This document shows, piece by piece, positions 36,373 to 42,975 of a stretch of 42,975 bases of DNA. Source of the stretch: Mycobacteriales bacterium. Lineage in GTDB: Bacteria > Actinomycetota > Actinomycetes > Mycobacteriales > QHCD01. Positions within the stretch are counted from its first letter, which is position 1. Each line of letters begins with the position of its first letter. Made by a program: the position numbers and the translations under genes. The stretch covers positions 1-42,975 of the forward strand of contig DASXJE010000017.1 in NCBI GenBank assembly GCA_036497565.1, written 5' to 3'. The notes under the pieces are model-generated. The model was not told the DNA's origin and did no database searches. It saw only the letters and a list, made by a program, of their open reading frames with translations.

Positions 36373-37149
36373 ATGACGCCGGCCCGGGCGGACGAGAGCT
36401 ACCTGCTGAGCGACGACATCACCGCGATGATCTTCGGTGTCGACGGCGTCGTACTCGACACGCTGCGCGTCTCGGCCGAGACCTGGCGGTCGGTACTCGA
36501 CCCGTTCCTGCGCTCGTACGTCGAACTTCATGACACGGTGCTCCGGCCGTTCAGGGTGCCGGCCGATTACCTGCGTTATTTCTACGGCCGGCCCCGCACG
36601 GACGGCCTCGCGGACTTTCTCGCCTCCCGCCTGATCACGCTGCCCTTCGACGACCTGCGCGGCTTGGCGGTGCGCCAGGAGGAGCTGTTCCTCTCCGAGG
36701 CCCGCCGCCTTGGCACCCCGCCGTACCAGTCGACGGTTGGGTTGGTCCGGACCGCCCGGCAGCGGAAGCTGGCCACCGCCGCGGTCTCGGCGGAGAGCTA
36801 CGCCGCCGAGCTGTTGGAACTGGCGGGCGCCGCGGCCCTGTTCGACGTCCGGCTCGACGCCACCGATGCGACGGGCGTGTGGCGTCCCGGCGATCCCGAA
36901 CAGATCCTCTTCCTCGAGGTGGCCAGGCGTACGACCACACCGCCGGAGCGCACTGCGGTCGTCGAGAGCCGCATGGACGGGGTGGCCGCGGCGAAGGGCG
37001 GCGGTTTCGGGGTGGTGATCGGCGTCGACCGGGCCGGGCGGCCGGATGCGCTCCGCGAACGGGGCGCGAACGCCGTACTCAGCGACCTGTCCGGACTCCG
37101 GTTCGCAGGGCCCCCGCCGAGCGATGATCGCCCCTCGCCTTCTGCATGA
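36373..37149 (+). CDS. HAD-fold protein lacking the catalytic aspartate
   Basis: 258 residues, resembling beta-phosphoglucomutase-like HAD phosphatases. Motif I reads MIFGVDGVVLDT, so the nucleophile Asp of FDxDG is Gly22; the general-acid Asp24 is kept. Motif II is present (AAVSAES). Motif III reads VWRPGDPEQILFLEVA with Arg for the usual Lys, and the late acidic motif ED reads ES (VVESRMDGVAAAKGGGF). These changes argue against normal phosphatase or mutase activity. It starts 6 bases after coxG, so it belongs to the cox transcript. Its TGA stop lies in the left arm of a palindrome. Confidence 0.82.
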   Translation: MTPARADESYLLSDDITAMIFGVDGVVLDTLRVSAETWRSVLDPFLRSYVELHDTVLRPFRVPADYLRYFYGRPRTDGLADFLASRLITLPFDDLRGLAVRQEELFLSEARRLGTPPYQSTVGLVRTARQRKLATAAVSAESYAAELLELAGAAALFDVRLDATDATGVWRPGDPEQILFLEVARRTTTPPERTAVVESRMDGVAAAKGGGFGVVIGVDRAGRPDALRERGANAVLSDLSGLRFAGPPPSDDRPSPSA

Positions 37150-37200
37150 TCGTGATCGGAAATAGCCGCGAAACGCCGTATTGATCCGATCACGATCATG
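37145..37200. terminator. 16-bp-arm palindrome at the end of the cox locus
   Basis: CATGATCGTGATCGGA (37145-37160) and its exact complement (37185-37200) flank a 24-base spacer that has a smaller AATA/TATT stem. The stop codon of the HAD gene lies inside the left arm. Without a U tract this may be an actinobacterial terminator or a dispersed REP-type repeat; location favours at least a termination role. Confidence 0.6.
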
Positions 37201-37326
37201 GATCGGAGCGGCTGATGGTGCGTTCACCCCGACCGGATGATGCCGCGGTACGGCGGGAGGGGCTCCAGTGAGGACGACGGCCACGAGCCTTCGAGGTCGC
37301 AGAAGCGCTGGTGGACGGGGAGTCCG

Positions 37327-37509
37327 ATGTCCTTCATATGGTGGGTAATCTGCGCGATCGTGTGGGTGGCGATAGCGTTCTGGCCGGCCCGCGTCGCAGG
37401 TCGTAAGGGGCACAGCTTCATCGGGTTCTTCATCTTCAGCCTGATCTTCTTTCCGCTCGCGCTCATCGTCGCCTATCTCTCGGGCGATCGGCGGGTCGCG
37501 GTCGGCTGA
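37327..37509 (+). CDS. 60-residue two-helix membrane protein
   Basis: Two hydrophobic helices (about residues 3-20 and 31-51) separated by WPARVAGRKGHS, ending in the charged GDRRVAVG. The ATG at 37327 has GGGGAG 5 bases upstream; an upstream in-frame ATG at 37237 would add a hydrophilic stretch. Small proteins with this R/K-G-S-F loop between two helices are frequent in actinomycetes and have no settled function. It converges on the MDR gene with 10 bases between stops. Confidence 0.7.
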   Translation: MSFIWWVICAIVWVAIAFWPARVAGRKGHSFIGFFIFSLIFFPLALIVAYLSGDRRVAVG

Positions 37510-37519
37510 CGCCCGTTGC

Positions 37520-38428
37520 CTAGTCGATGAGTAGGGCGATCTTGCCTCTGACGTGCCCGGTCTCCAGGTGTTCGTGCGAGCGGGCTGCGTCGGCGAGCGG
37601 GTAGGTGGCCTCGATCGGCAGGGTGAGCCCGCCGTCGGCGTAGAGGGTGGCCAGTTCGCGCAGCGCGGCTGTGGATCGCATACCCACACGTTGGATGCCG
37701 TATGTGCGCGCGGCCTGGGCGTCGACGGTGGTGGCGATTCGGTGTGGGTCGGCAACCAGGCGGAGCGAGACGGTGATGGCGTCACCGCCGACAAGGTCCA
37801 GCGCCGCGTCGACGCCGTGCGGAGCGAGCCCGGCGACGCGTTCGGAAAGCCCGGCGCCGTAGGTGACCGGAGTCACGCCCAGCCCGCGCAGGTAGTCGTG
37901 ATTTGCCTGACTGGCCGTACCTATGACGGTTGCGCCGCGGTGCCGCGCGAGTTGTACGGCGACGGTGCCCACCCCGCCGGCGGCGGCGTGGACCAGCAGC
38001 GTGTCGCCGCGCCGTACGTCGAGCGCGTCCAGCGCGGTGTAGGCGGTCTGGCCGACGGCGGGAAGGGTTCCCGCAACCTCCCAGGGAATCTCGGGTGGTT
38101 TGCCGACCACCTCTGCGGCGTCGACCACGACACTCTCGGCGTAGCACTGCGCGGTCGCGGAGCCGAACACTTCATCACCGACCGCGAGCCCGGTGACGCC
38201 AATCCCGAGCGCCGTGACGACGCCGGCGTATTCGTTGCCGAGCCGCTGCGGAAAATGCGCCGGTACGACGGCGGCGAAGTCGCCGCGACGTTGCTTGGCG
38301 TCGACCGGGTTCACGCCGGCGGTCCGGACCCGGATCTGCACCTCGCTTGCGTCGGGGATCGGGTCCTCGACCTCGACGAGATGCAGTACCTCGGGACCGC
38401 CGTAACGGTCATACACGATCGCGCGCAT
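37520..38428 (-). CDS. NAD(P)-dependent quinone oxidoreductase-like MDR protein
   Basis: 302 residues, medium-chain dehydrogenase/reductase. The N-terminal GroES-like domain (MRAIVYDRYGGPEVLHL, GVNPVDAKQRRGDF, GNEYAGVVTALG) is followed by a Rossmann domain with HAAAGGVGTVAVQLARHRGATVIGTAS. The cysteine ligands of zinc-containing family members are missing, so it fits the quinone oxidoreductase/zeta-crystallin group. Substrate unknown. ATG start. Confidence 0.9.
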   Translation of the reverse strand: MRAIVYDRYGGPEVLHLVEVEDPIPDASEVQIRVRTAGVNPVDAKQRRGDFAAVVPAHFPQRLGNEYAGVVTALGIGVTGLAVGDEVFGSATAQCYAESVVVDAAEVVGKPPEIPWEVAGTLPAVGQTAYTALDALDVRRGDTLLVHAAAGGVGTVAVQLARHRGATVIGTASQANHDYLRGLGVTPVTYGAGLSERVAGLAPHGVDAALDLVGGDAITVSLRLVADPHRIATTVDAQAARTYGIQRVGMRSTAALRELATLYADGGLTLPIEATYPLADAARSHEHLETGHVRGKIALLID

Positions 38429-38625
38429 GCAAGCCCTACCGATCGAACCCGGTCAAACCTGGCTGGACATGGTCAGCTGCCGTGTGCCTCACTTGATCAG
38501 CCGGAGACGGTTGTTTTCCCCGACGAGGAGGCGCCCGAGAGCAGAATCACCAAGGGTTGCAGTGTTCGCGCATTCGTTGACACGCCGACACGGTAGTCCC
38601 GTCGGACTCCGTGTTCGGCCTCTCG

Positions 38626-39537
38626 CTATGCGGGGACGCGTTCTGCAGCGGCGAGATGCGCCGTGAGGAGCTGTCCGGCTCTGTCCAGCGCCGCGGTCGC
38701 TTCGTCGAGCATCGGGTAATAGGCCTGGAAGACGTGCGGCACCCCGGGGGTGATGTCGAGTGTTACCTCGACGTCGGCGTTGGCGGCTTGTTGCGCGAGG
38801 CGGACGGCGTCGTCAAGGAGGACCTCGTGGCTTCCGGCCTGGATGACCAGGGGCGGCAGGCCGGACAGGTCGGCGAATATCGGGCTGATGAGGCCAAGAG
38901 CGGCGTCCTGTCCCGACGTGTAGTCGGTGACGCGGGGTTGGAGGCCTGCTCGGCTCATCAGCGGGTCGACCTCGCTCTTGGTGTCCATGCTCGTCCCGGC
39001 CAGGGTGAGGTCGGCGTACGGCGACATCGCCAAGGCCGCGGCCGGCAAGGGCAGTCCGTGGTCTCTGGCATTGACCATGGTGATCACGGCGAGGCCGCCG
39101 CCGGCGGACTCTCCCGCGAGGACGATGTCCGAAGGAGCGGTGCCGTTCTGCAGGAGAGCTTCGTAGGCGGCAAGAGCGTCGTCGACGGCCGCCGGATACG
39201 GATGCTCGGGCGCGAGCCGGTAGTCGACGGAGATGACCTTGGCGCGCGTCCGCCGGCCGACCTGAGAGGCCAGGTCGGCGGCGAGGAAGGCGTCCCCCAT
39301 GGCGTACACGCCGGCGTGGAAGTAGAGAACAACGTGGCGAGGTTCGACTCCCTCGACGGTGATCTCGGCGGTGGGCACGCCGCCCAGTTCGGCTGCGGTC
39401 ACGGTGATCTCGGCGGGCAGGGGCTGTGCCGACAGCAGGTCTCGGAGCAGTCGCCGTTGCTCGGTGACATCGATGTCCGCGGGGAAGGCTGACTGTCGCA
39501 GGATTGCGTCGAGGTTCGCTCGCTGCTCGGTGCTCAC
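38626..39537 (-). CDS. Alpha/beta hydrolase (HSL/GDXG-like esterase family)
   Basis: 303 residues. The lipase nucleophile elbow is GESAGG near residue 150, the catalytic His is in GVPHVFQ, and VDYRLAPEHPYPAAVDDA is the hallmark of hormone-sensitive-lipase-like esterases. Two departures: the oxyanion-hole motif HGGG reads HAGV (YFHAGVYAMGD), and the acid position has Glu (AGSHEVLLDDA) rather than Asp. The GTG at 39537 has GAGGGAG 8 bases upstream; a start at 39615 would add 26 hydrophilic residues. Divergent from the DeoR gene. Confidence 0.87.
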   Translation of the reverse strand: MSTEQRANLDAILRQSAFPADIDVTEQRRLLRDLLSAQPLPAEITVTAAELGGVPTAEITVEGVEPRHVVLYFHAGVYAMGDAFLAADLASQVGRRTRAKVISVDYRLAPEHPYPAAVDDALAAYEALLQNGTAPSDIVLAGESAGGGLAVITMVNARDHGLPLPAAALAMSPYADLTLAGTSMDTKSEVDPLMSRAGLQPRVTDYTSGQDAALGLISPIFADLSGLPPLVIQAGSHEVLLDDAVRLAQQAANADVEVTLDITPGVPHVFQAYYPMLDEATAALDRAGQLLTAHLAAAERVPA

Positions 39538-39698
39538 GGAGGATCTCCCTCGGTCGGGGGTCGTATGGCCGCGCTCGTTACGAGGCTCGCCGCCGGGCAG
39601 GTGAGGACGCGTCACCCGATCACGGTGATTCGCGGAACGGTCCGGCTCTGCCGACCCGAGTTAGTCAGCCCTAGCCCCGGGCAAGTTCACATTGCCGA

Positions 39699-39712
39699 TG
39701 TTCGTACGGACA
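39699..39712. promoter_or_regulatory. Imperfect palindrome upstream of the DeoR gene
   Basis: TGTTCGTACGGACA is a 14-base dyad with one mismatched pair, 22 bases before the deoR-type gene. TACGTT at 39722-39727 may be a -10 placing the transcript start at or near the ATG (a leaderless mRNA). Autoregulation by the DeoR protein is inferred from position only. Confidence 0.3.
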
Positions 39713-39734
39713 CAATTGATGTACGTTAGGCGCT

Positions 39735-40493
39735 ATGGAAGCGGCGGAGCGGGTTAGCCGGCTGGTTGAGACATTGCGGCGGGAGGGTCGCGTCGAGGTC
39801 GCCGGCGCAGCGGCTGAATTCGGCACCGCGGAGATGACGATTCGACGGGACCTCGACCAGCTGGTTGAGCGTGGGGTGGCCCGCCGAGTGCGTGGTGGCG
39901 CGGTGAACCTGTTGATGCGCGGGGAAGAACTGCCGTTCGCGATGCGGGAGATCGAGGCCGTGGACGCCAAGCGACGAATCGCGGCGGTCGTCGCCGATCT
40001 GCTCGGCGACGGCGAGGCGGTCGGTTTGGACAGCGGCACCACCGTCGTCGAGACGGCGCGGGCCCTGATCGGGCGACGAATGACGGTGCTGCCGCTGTCA
40101 CTACATGCCGCGATGGCGCTGGCGGCGTCGCCCTCGGTGCGGTTGATGATGCCCGGCGGTGCAATCCGACCCGGGGAGCTGGCGATGGTCGGGCCGTTGG
40201 CGCTGGCGAGCATCACCGCGCTGCGGTTCGACACGGTGGTATTGGGCTGCTGCGGCGTATCCCCGGAAGGTCACGTGATGGCCCATGACGTCGACGAGGC
40301 CGCGGTGAAGCAGGCCCTGATCGCTTCAGGGGGTCGCAGTGTGCTCGCCATCGACGGGGCGAAGTTCGGGCGGGCCGCTTTGGCCGTGGTGTGTGAGCTG
40401 TCCGCGTTCGACGTGGTCGTCACGGACGTCACCGCACCCGATGCCGCCGTCGCAGCGCTGCAAGCGAGTGGCGTGGAGGTGCACCGTGCCTGA
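39735..40493 (+). CDS. DeoR-family transcriptional regulator
   Basis: 252 residues. The N-terminal winged helix has VEVAGAAAEFGTAEMTIRRDLDQLVERGVARRVRGGA in sections typical of DeoR. The C-terminal sugar-phosphate sensor (DeoRC) domain has GLDSGTTVVETA and VLAIDGAKFGRAALAVV. The ATG is only 7 bases from a candidate -10, so no ribosome site is present. The MFS gene starts inside its last 8 bases, so the two form an operon and the regulator probably controls the transporter. Confidence 0.91.
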   Translation: MEAAERVSRLVETLRREGRVEVAGAAAEFGTAEMTIRRDLDQLVERGVARRVRGGAVNLLMRGEELPFAMREIEAVDAKRRIAAVVADLLGDGEAVGLDSGTTVVETARALIGRRMTVLPLSLHAAMALAASPSVRLMMPGGAIRPGELAMVGPLALASITALRFDTVVLGCCGVSPEGHVMAHDVDEAAVKQALIASGGRSVLAIDGAKFGRAALAVVCELSAFDVVVTDVTAPDAAVAALQASGVEVHRA

Positions 40494-41745
40494 CATCGCC
40501 CTACCGGACGCGCTGCTGGCATCGACGCGCCCGGCGGAGAGTCGCTGGCCGCGGATCGCGGTAACCGTCGTGTTTGTTGTGCACGGTCTGCTTTTCGCGT
40601 CGTGGACTGCGCACATCCCGGACGTGGAGGCCCATCTTGGGCTCACCTACGGGACGCTGGGGTTCGCGCTGCTGGGGGCGCCGGTCGGATCGGTGACCGC
40701 AATGGCCGGCTCGGCCTACTTGCTCCCGCGGCTCGGTAGTCGCCGCATCGTGCAACTCGCGCTGGTCGGCTACTGCGCCGCCGGTCCGCTCGTCGGGCTC
40801 ACCGGCACCGTGCCGGCACTGTTCGGTGCGCTGTTCGTGTGGGGCGCGTTCCAGGGCACCCTCGACGTGGCCATGAACACGCAGGCCATCGCCGTCGAAC
40901 GTGGCAGGCAGCAGGTTCTCATGTCCGGGCTCCACGGCAGCTGGAGCATCGGCTCCTTCGCCGGAGCCGGCATCGGCGCGCTCGCCGTGGGCGCCGGGGT
41001 CACTCTCACCACCCAGCTTCTCGTCCTCGGCACGCTCGCGTTGCTGACTGCTGGGCTGCTCACCACCCGGATGCTGCCCGACGCCAGAGACCCGCACGGC
41101 TCGGCCGCCGACTCCCGCGCTGCGGATCAATCGTCGACGACGGCATCTCGGTGGTCGGGTGGGATGGTGTTGCTCGGCACGATCGCGTTCGCGAGCATGC
41201 TGTGCGAGGGCGCCACCGCCAACTGGGCCTCGGCGTATCTGGCCGGCCCTCTACACACCACCGGTATCGTTCCCGGCCTCGGCTACGCCGCATTCGCCCT
41301 GGCCATGGTGACCGTCCGGCTTGCAGGCAACCGGCTGCGGACCCGCTACCGGATCGACCGGCTCCTCCCTGCACTCGCCGTCGTGGCCACGATCGGATTC
41401 ACCGCGGGGTTGTTGGTCGGCCGGCCCGGCGCTGCGCTGGGCGGGTTCGTGTGCTTGGGGATCGGGCTGGCGTCGGTCGTGCCGGCCGTGTTCAGCGCAG
41501 CCGGACGCATCCCCGGTCTGCACCCGGGTACCGCCCTCGCCACCGCCGCGGCCTGCGGCTGGGCCGGCTTCGTCTGCGGGCCACCACTGATCGGCCGACT
41601 CGCTTCTCTGACCTCCCTGCCCGCCGCCCTGGGACTGCTACCGGTGCTCACCGCGTTCATCGTCGCCGGCACGGCGCTGGCCCCCGCTCTCAAGGCCCAG
41701 CCGCGACACAACACGCGACCCGCCCTCGCAAATGCGGCTCGTTGA
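40486..41745 (+). CDS. Major facilitator superfamily transporter (YbjJ/fucose-permease-like)
   Basis: 419 residues with about twelve hydrophobic helices. The start of TM1 (FVVHGLLFASWTAHIPDVEAHLGL) and GTLDVAMNTQAIAVE resemble the YbjJ-like branch of the MFS. The GTG at 40486 has GGAGGT 5 bases upstream and lies inside the end of the DeoR gene. The substrate is unknown; the DeoR partner suggests a sugar or sugar-like compound, which is inference. Confidence 0.9.
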   Translation: MPDIALPDALLASTRPAESRWPRIAVTVVFVVHGLLFASWTAHIPDVEAHLGLTYGTLGFALLGAPVGSVTAMAGSAYLLPRLGSRRIVQLALVGYCAAGPLVGLTGTVPALFGALFVWGAFQGTLDVAMNTQAIAVERGRQQVLMSGLHGSWSIGSFAGAGIGALAVGAGVTLTTQLLVLGTLALLTAGLLTTRMLPDARDPHGSAADSRAADQSSTTASRWSGGMVLLGTIAFASMLCEGATANWASAYLAGPLHTTGIVPGLGYAAFALAMVTVRLAGNRLRTRYRIDRLLPALAVVATIGFTAGLLVGRPGAALGGFVCLGIGLASVVPAVFSAAGRIPGLHPGTALATAAACGWAGFVCGPPLIGRLASLTSLPAALGLLPVLTAFIVAGTALAPALKAQPRHNTRPALANAAR

Positions 41746-41865
41746 CGGCGTAGCGCAAGTCGTCGAAGGAATTCCGGGTCGCGGTGTCGGATCCCGGTGC
41801 TGGTGTTCGTAGCAGGGGTGAGGCAGCCCACCAGGGGCGACGCCACTGCCAAAGGAACCGCAACA

Positions 41866-42471
41866 ATGAAGCTGACAACCCTGACCAAGGTCACCATCGA
41901 TGGCGTGATGCAGGGCGACGGCCACGCGTCGGAGGAGGACCGCAGGAACGGATTCGACCGTGGCGGGTGGGCCCGGGGCAAGGGCGACCACGACACCCAC
42001 GCATTCATCAACCAGACCTACCAGCGCGCCGACGCGTTCCTGTTCGGCCGACGCACCTACGACCTGTTCGCCGGCTCGTGGGGGTCCTGGACGGAACAGG
42101 ATGTCCCCGGCTGGGAGCCCGTCCTGCGCGCGTTGAACACCCAACCCAAGTACGTCGCGTCGACCACGCTCACCGATCCGGCGTGGTCGGGCACCACCGT
42201 CCCGACCGCAGACGTCGCGGCCGCAGTCGGAGAGCTGAAGGCCAAATCGGGCGGCGAACTGCAGGTGCACGGCAGCGGCGCCCTGACCCGGTGGCTGCTG
42301 GCGAACGATCTGGTCGATGAGATGACGCTGATCGTGGTCCCGGTGATTCTCGGCCAGGGCGAGCGACTGCTCCCGGCGACCGGCCCGGACCTTGCCCTCG
42401 ACCTGATCGAGTCCCGAGTCGACTCCAAGGGCGTCACGATCCAGATCTACCGGCCGGCCGGGCGCCCGTGA
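41866..42471 (+). CDS. Dihydrofolate reductase-fold (RibD C-terminal-like) family protein
   Basis: 201 residues: MKLTTLTKVTIDGVMQ at the start, FGRRTYDLFAGSW, a central STTLTDPAW strand, HGSGALTRWLLANDLVDEMTLIVVPVILGQGERLL, ending SKGVTIQIYRPAG. This is the widespread actinobacterial YwjB/YyaP-like DHFR-fold family; true folate or riboflavin reductase activity is not implied. The ATG at 41866 has AAAGGA upstream. Confidence 0.9.
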   Translation: MKLTTLTKVTIDGVMQGDGHASEEDRRNGFDRGGWARGKGDHDTHAFINQTYQRADAFLFGRRTYDLFAGSWGSWTEQDVPGWEPVLRALNTQPKYVASTTLTDPAWSGTTVPTADVAAAVGELKAKSGGELQVHGSGALTRWLLANDLVDEMTLIVVPVILGQGERLLPATGPDLALDLIESRVDSKGVTIQIYRPAGRP

Positions 42472-42482
42472 AGATTTTTGCG

Positions 42483-42535
42483 GGCAGCCTGTCGGATCTG
42501 GAGCACGGCGTTCGTAGAACAGGTGAGAGGCTGCC
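42483..42535. promoter_or_regulatory. Stem-loop between the DHFR-fold and YCII genes
   Basis: GGCAGCCT (42483-42490) pairs with AGGCTGCC (42528-42535), with an inner CCTGT/ACAGG option. It lies just upstream of the YCII gene's ribosome site, so it could act as an intergenic terminator or modulate translation. Confidence 0.3.
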
Positions 42536-42563
42536 GAGGAGGCCGCCGGGACAAGGAGGAAAC

Positions 42564-42917
42564 ATGACCGAGTACCTCATCTACTTCAACCAGCAGTGGG
42601 TGGGCGACCACACCGAGGACTGGTTCCGCGGGCGCGGACCGCTCGCCATGGCGGTCGTGAACGAGATGAAGGCTGCGGGCGTCTACGTGTTCGCCGGAGG
42701 GTTGGAGGAAGAAGACGGCCCGGTCTACAGCGCCGACCCCAGCAGTAGCACCGTGCTGATCACCGACGGACCATACGTCGAGACCAAGGAGTTCCTGGGC
42801 GGCTTCGCCGTGGTGGACGTGGCCGATGACGAGGCCGCCAAGACGTGGGCCGGCAAGATGGCGGAAGCCTGCGGCTGGCCTCAAGAGGTTCGACGATTCA
42901 AGCCGCAACCCAGCTGA
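42564..42917 (+). CDS. YCII-related (DGPF-domain) protein
   Basis: 117 residues, one ferredoxin-like alpha/beta domain. MTEYLIYFNQQW begins the domain and the family motif reads TDGPYVETKEFLGGFAVVDV, ending AGKMAEACGWPQEVRRFKP. Members are often encoded near ECF sigma factors, but none is in view. AAGGAGGAA precedes the ATG at 42564. Function unknown. Confidence 0.88.
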   Translation: MTEYLIYFNQQWVGDHTEDWFRGRGPLAMAVVNEMKAAGVYVFAGGLEEEDGPVYSADPSSSTVLITDGPYVETKEFLGGFAVVDVADDEAAKTWAGKMAEACGWPQEVRRFKPQPS

Positions 42918-42975
42918 CCCAGGCGGTGCCGAGGTATGGGCCAGCTGCCGGGTTGTAGGGGCGGGAGGTCGTGGT

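Noticed and set aside
35674-37794. 706-codon minus-strand frame opposite coxG and the HAD gene
   Set aside because: Low-complexity shadow crossing three recognisable plus-strand genes and the palindrome at 37145-37200.
42918-42975. Possible gene start at the right edge
   Set aside because: Only 58 bases after the YCII stop, with no start codon plus ribosome site that can be judged.

Overview
The window is high-GC chromosomal DNA of an actinomycete (Actinomycetota). Supporting signs are GTG/TTG starts, a single tRNA-Gln lacking an encoded CCA, a KFSSS-type MetG, an actinobacterial protein O-mannosyltransferase, and a housekeeping order (pmt, rsmI, metG, tatD, rsmA, ispE, pth, rplY, prs, glmU) that I recall from Mycobacterium and relatives. 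The genus cannot be fixed from sequence alone; a non-mycobacterial member near Mycobacteriales, Frankiales or Jatrophihabitantales is my inference. No phage, IS transposase, integrase, CRISPR array or rRNA was seen.

Layout. 1-4060 (minus): a polyprenyl-phosphate sugar-phosphate transferase abuts cysQ, cysD and cysN (cut by the window edge). 4577-8697 (minus): pth, rplY, then glmU-prs with tRNA-Gln upstream. 8793-8998: an exactly symmetric cluster of four palindromes. 9200-10967 (plus): acyl-CoA desaturase with an operator-like palindrome and a TetR regulator. 10974-14571 (minus): rsmA-ispE-ABC-F ATPase. 14629-17222 (plus): FGGY sugar kinase overlapping a GpsA-like dehydrogenase. 17199-20115 (minus): UPF0104 membrane protein, DMT transporter, a repeat- and hairpin-rich gap (19082-19701), VOC protein. 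20150-22777 (minus): metG-tatD. 22958-24192 (plus): possible leader peptide and CorA. 24200-27043: rsmI (minus), pmt (plus), small membrane protein (minus).

27184-37149 is the main accessory block: a complete aerobic form I CO dehydrogenase locus on one strand, with short gaps or overlaps: xdhC, mocA-like, coxM, coxS, coxL, an XdhC-YHS fusion, coxD, coxE, coxG and a HAD-fold protein lacking the catalytic Asp. CoxL carries the form I loop AYACSFR. CoxMSL form the enzyme. MocA-like and XdhC proteins would make and deliver the Mo-cytosine dinucleotide cofactor. CoxD/CoxE (and perhaps the YHS fusion) would mature the Cu-S-Mo centre, and CoxG would tether the enzyme to the membrane. The block ends in a 16-bp-arm palindrome.

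37327-42917 holds ordinary accessory genes: a 60-residue membrane protein, a quinone-oxidoreductase-like MDR, an HSL-type hydrolase, a DeoR-MFS pair, a DHFR-fold protein and a YCII-family protein. The points most worth following are the XdhC-YHS fusion and the nucleophile-less HAD inside the cox operon, the symmetric palindrome cluster at 8793-8998, the duplicated 64-bp palindromic unit at 19343-19654, and the proline-rich putative leader peptide before corA.
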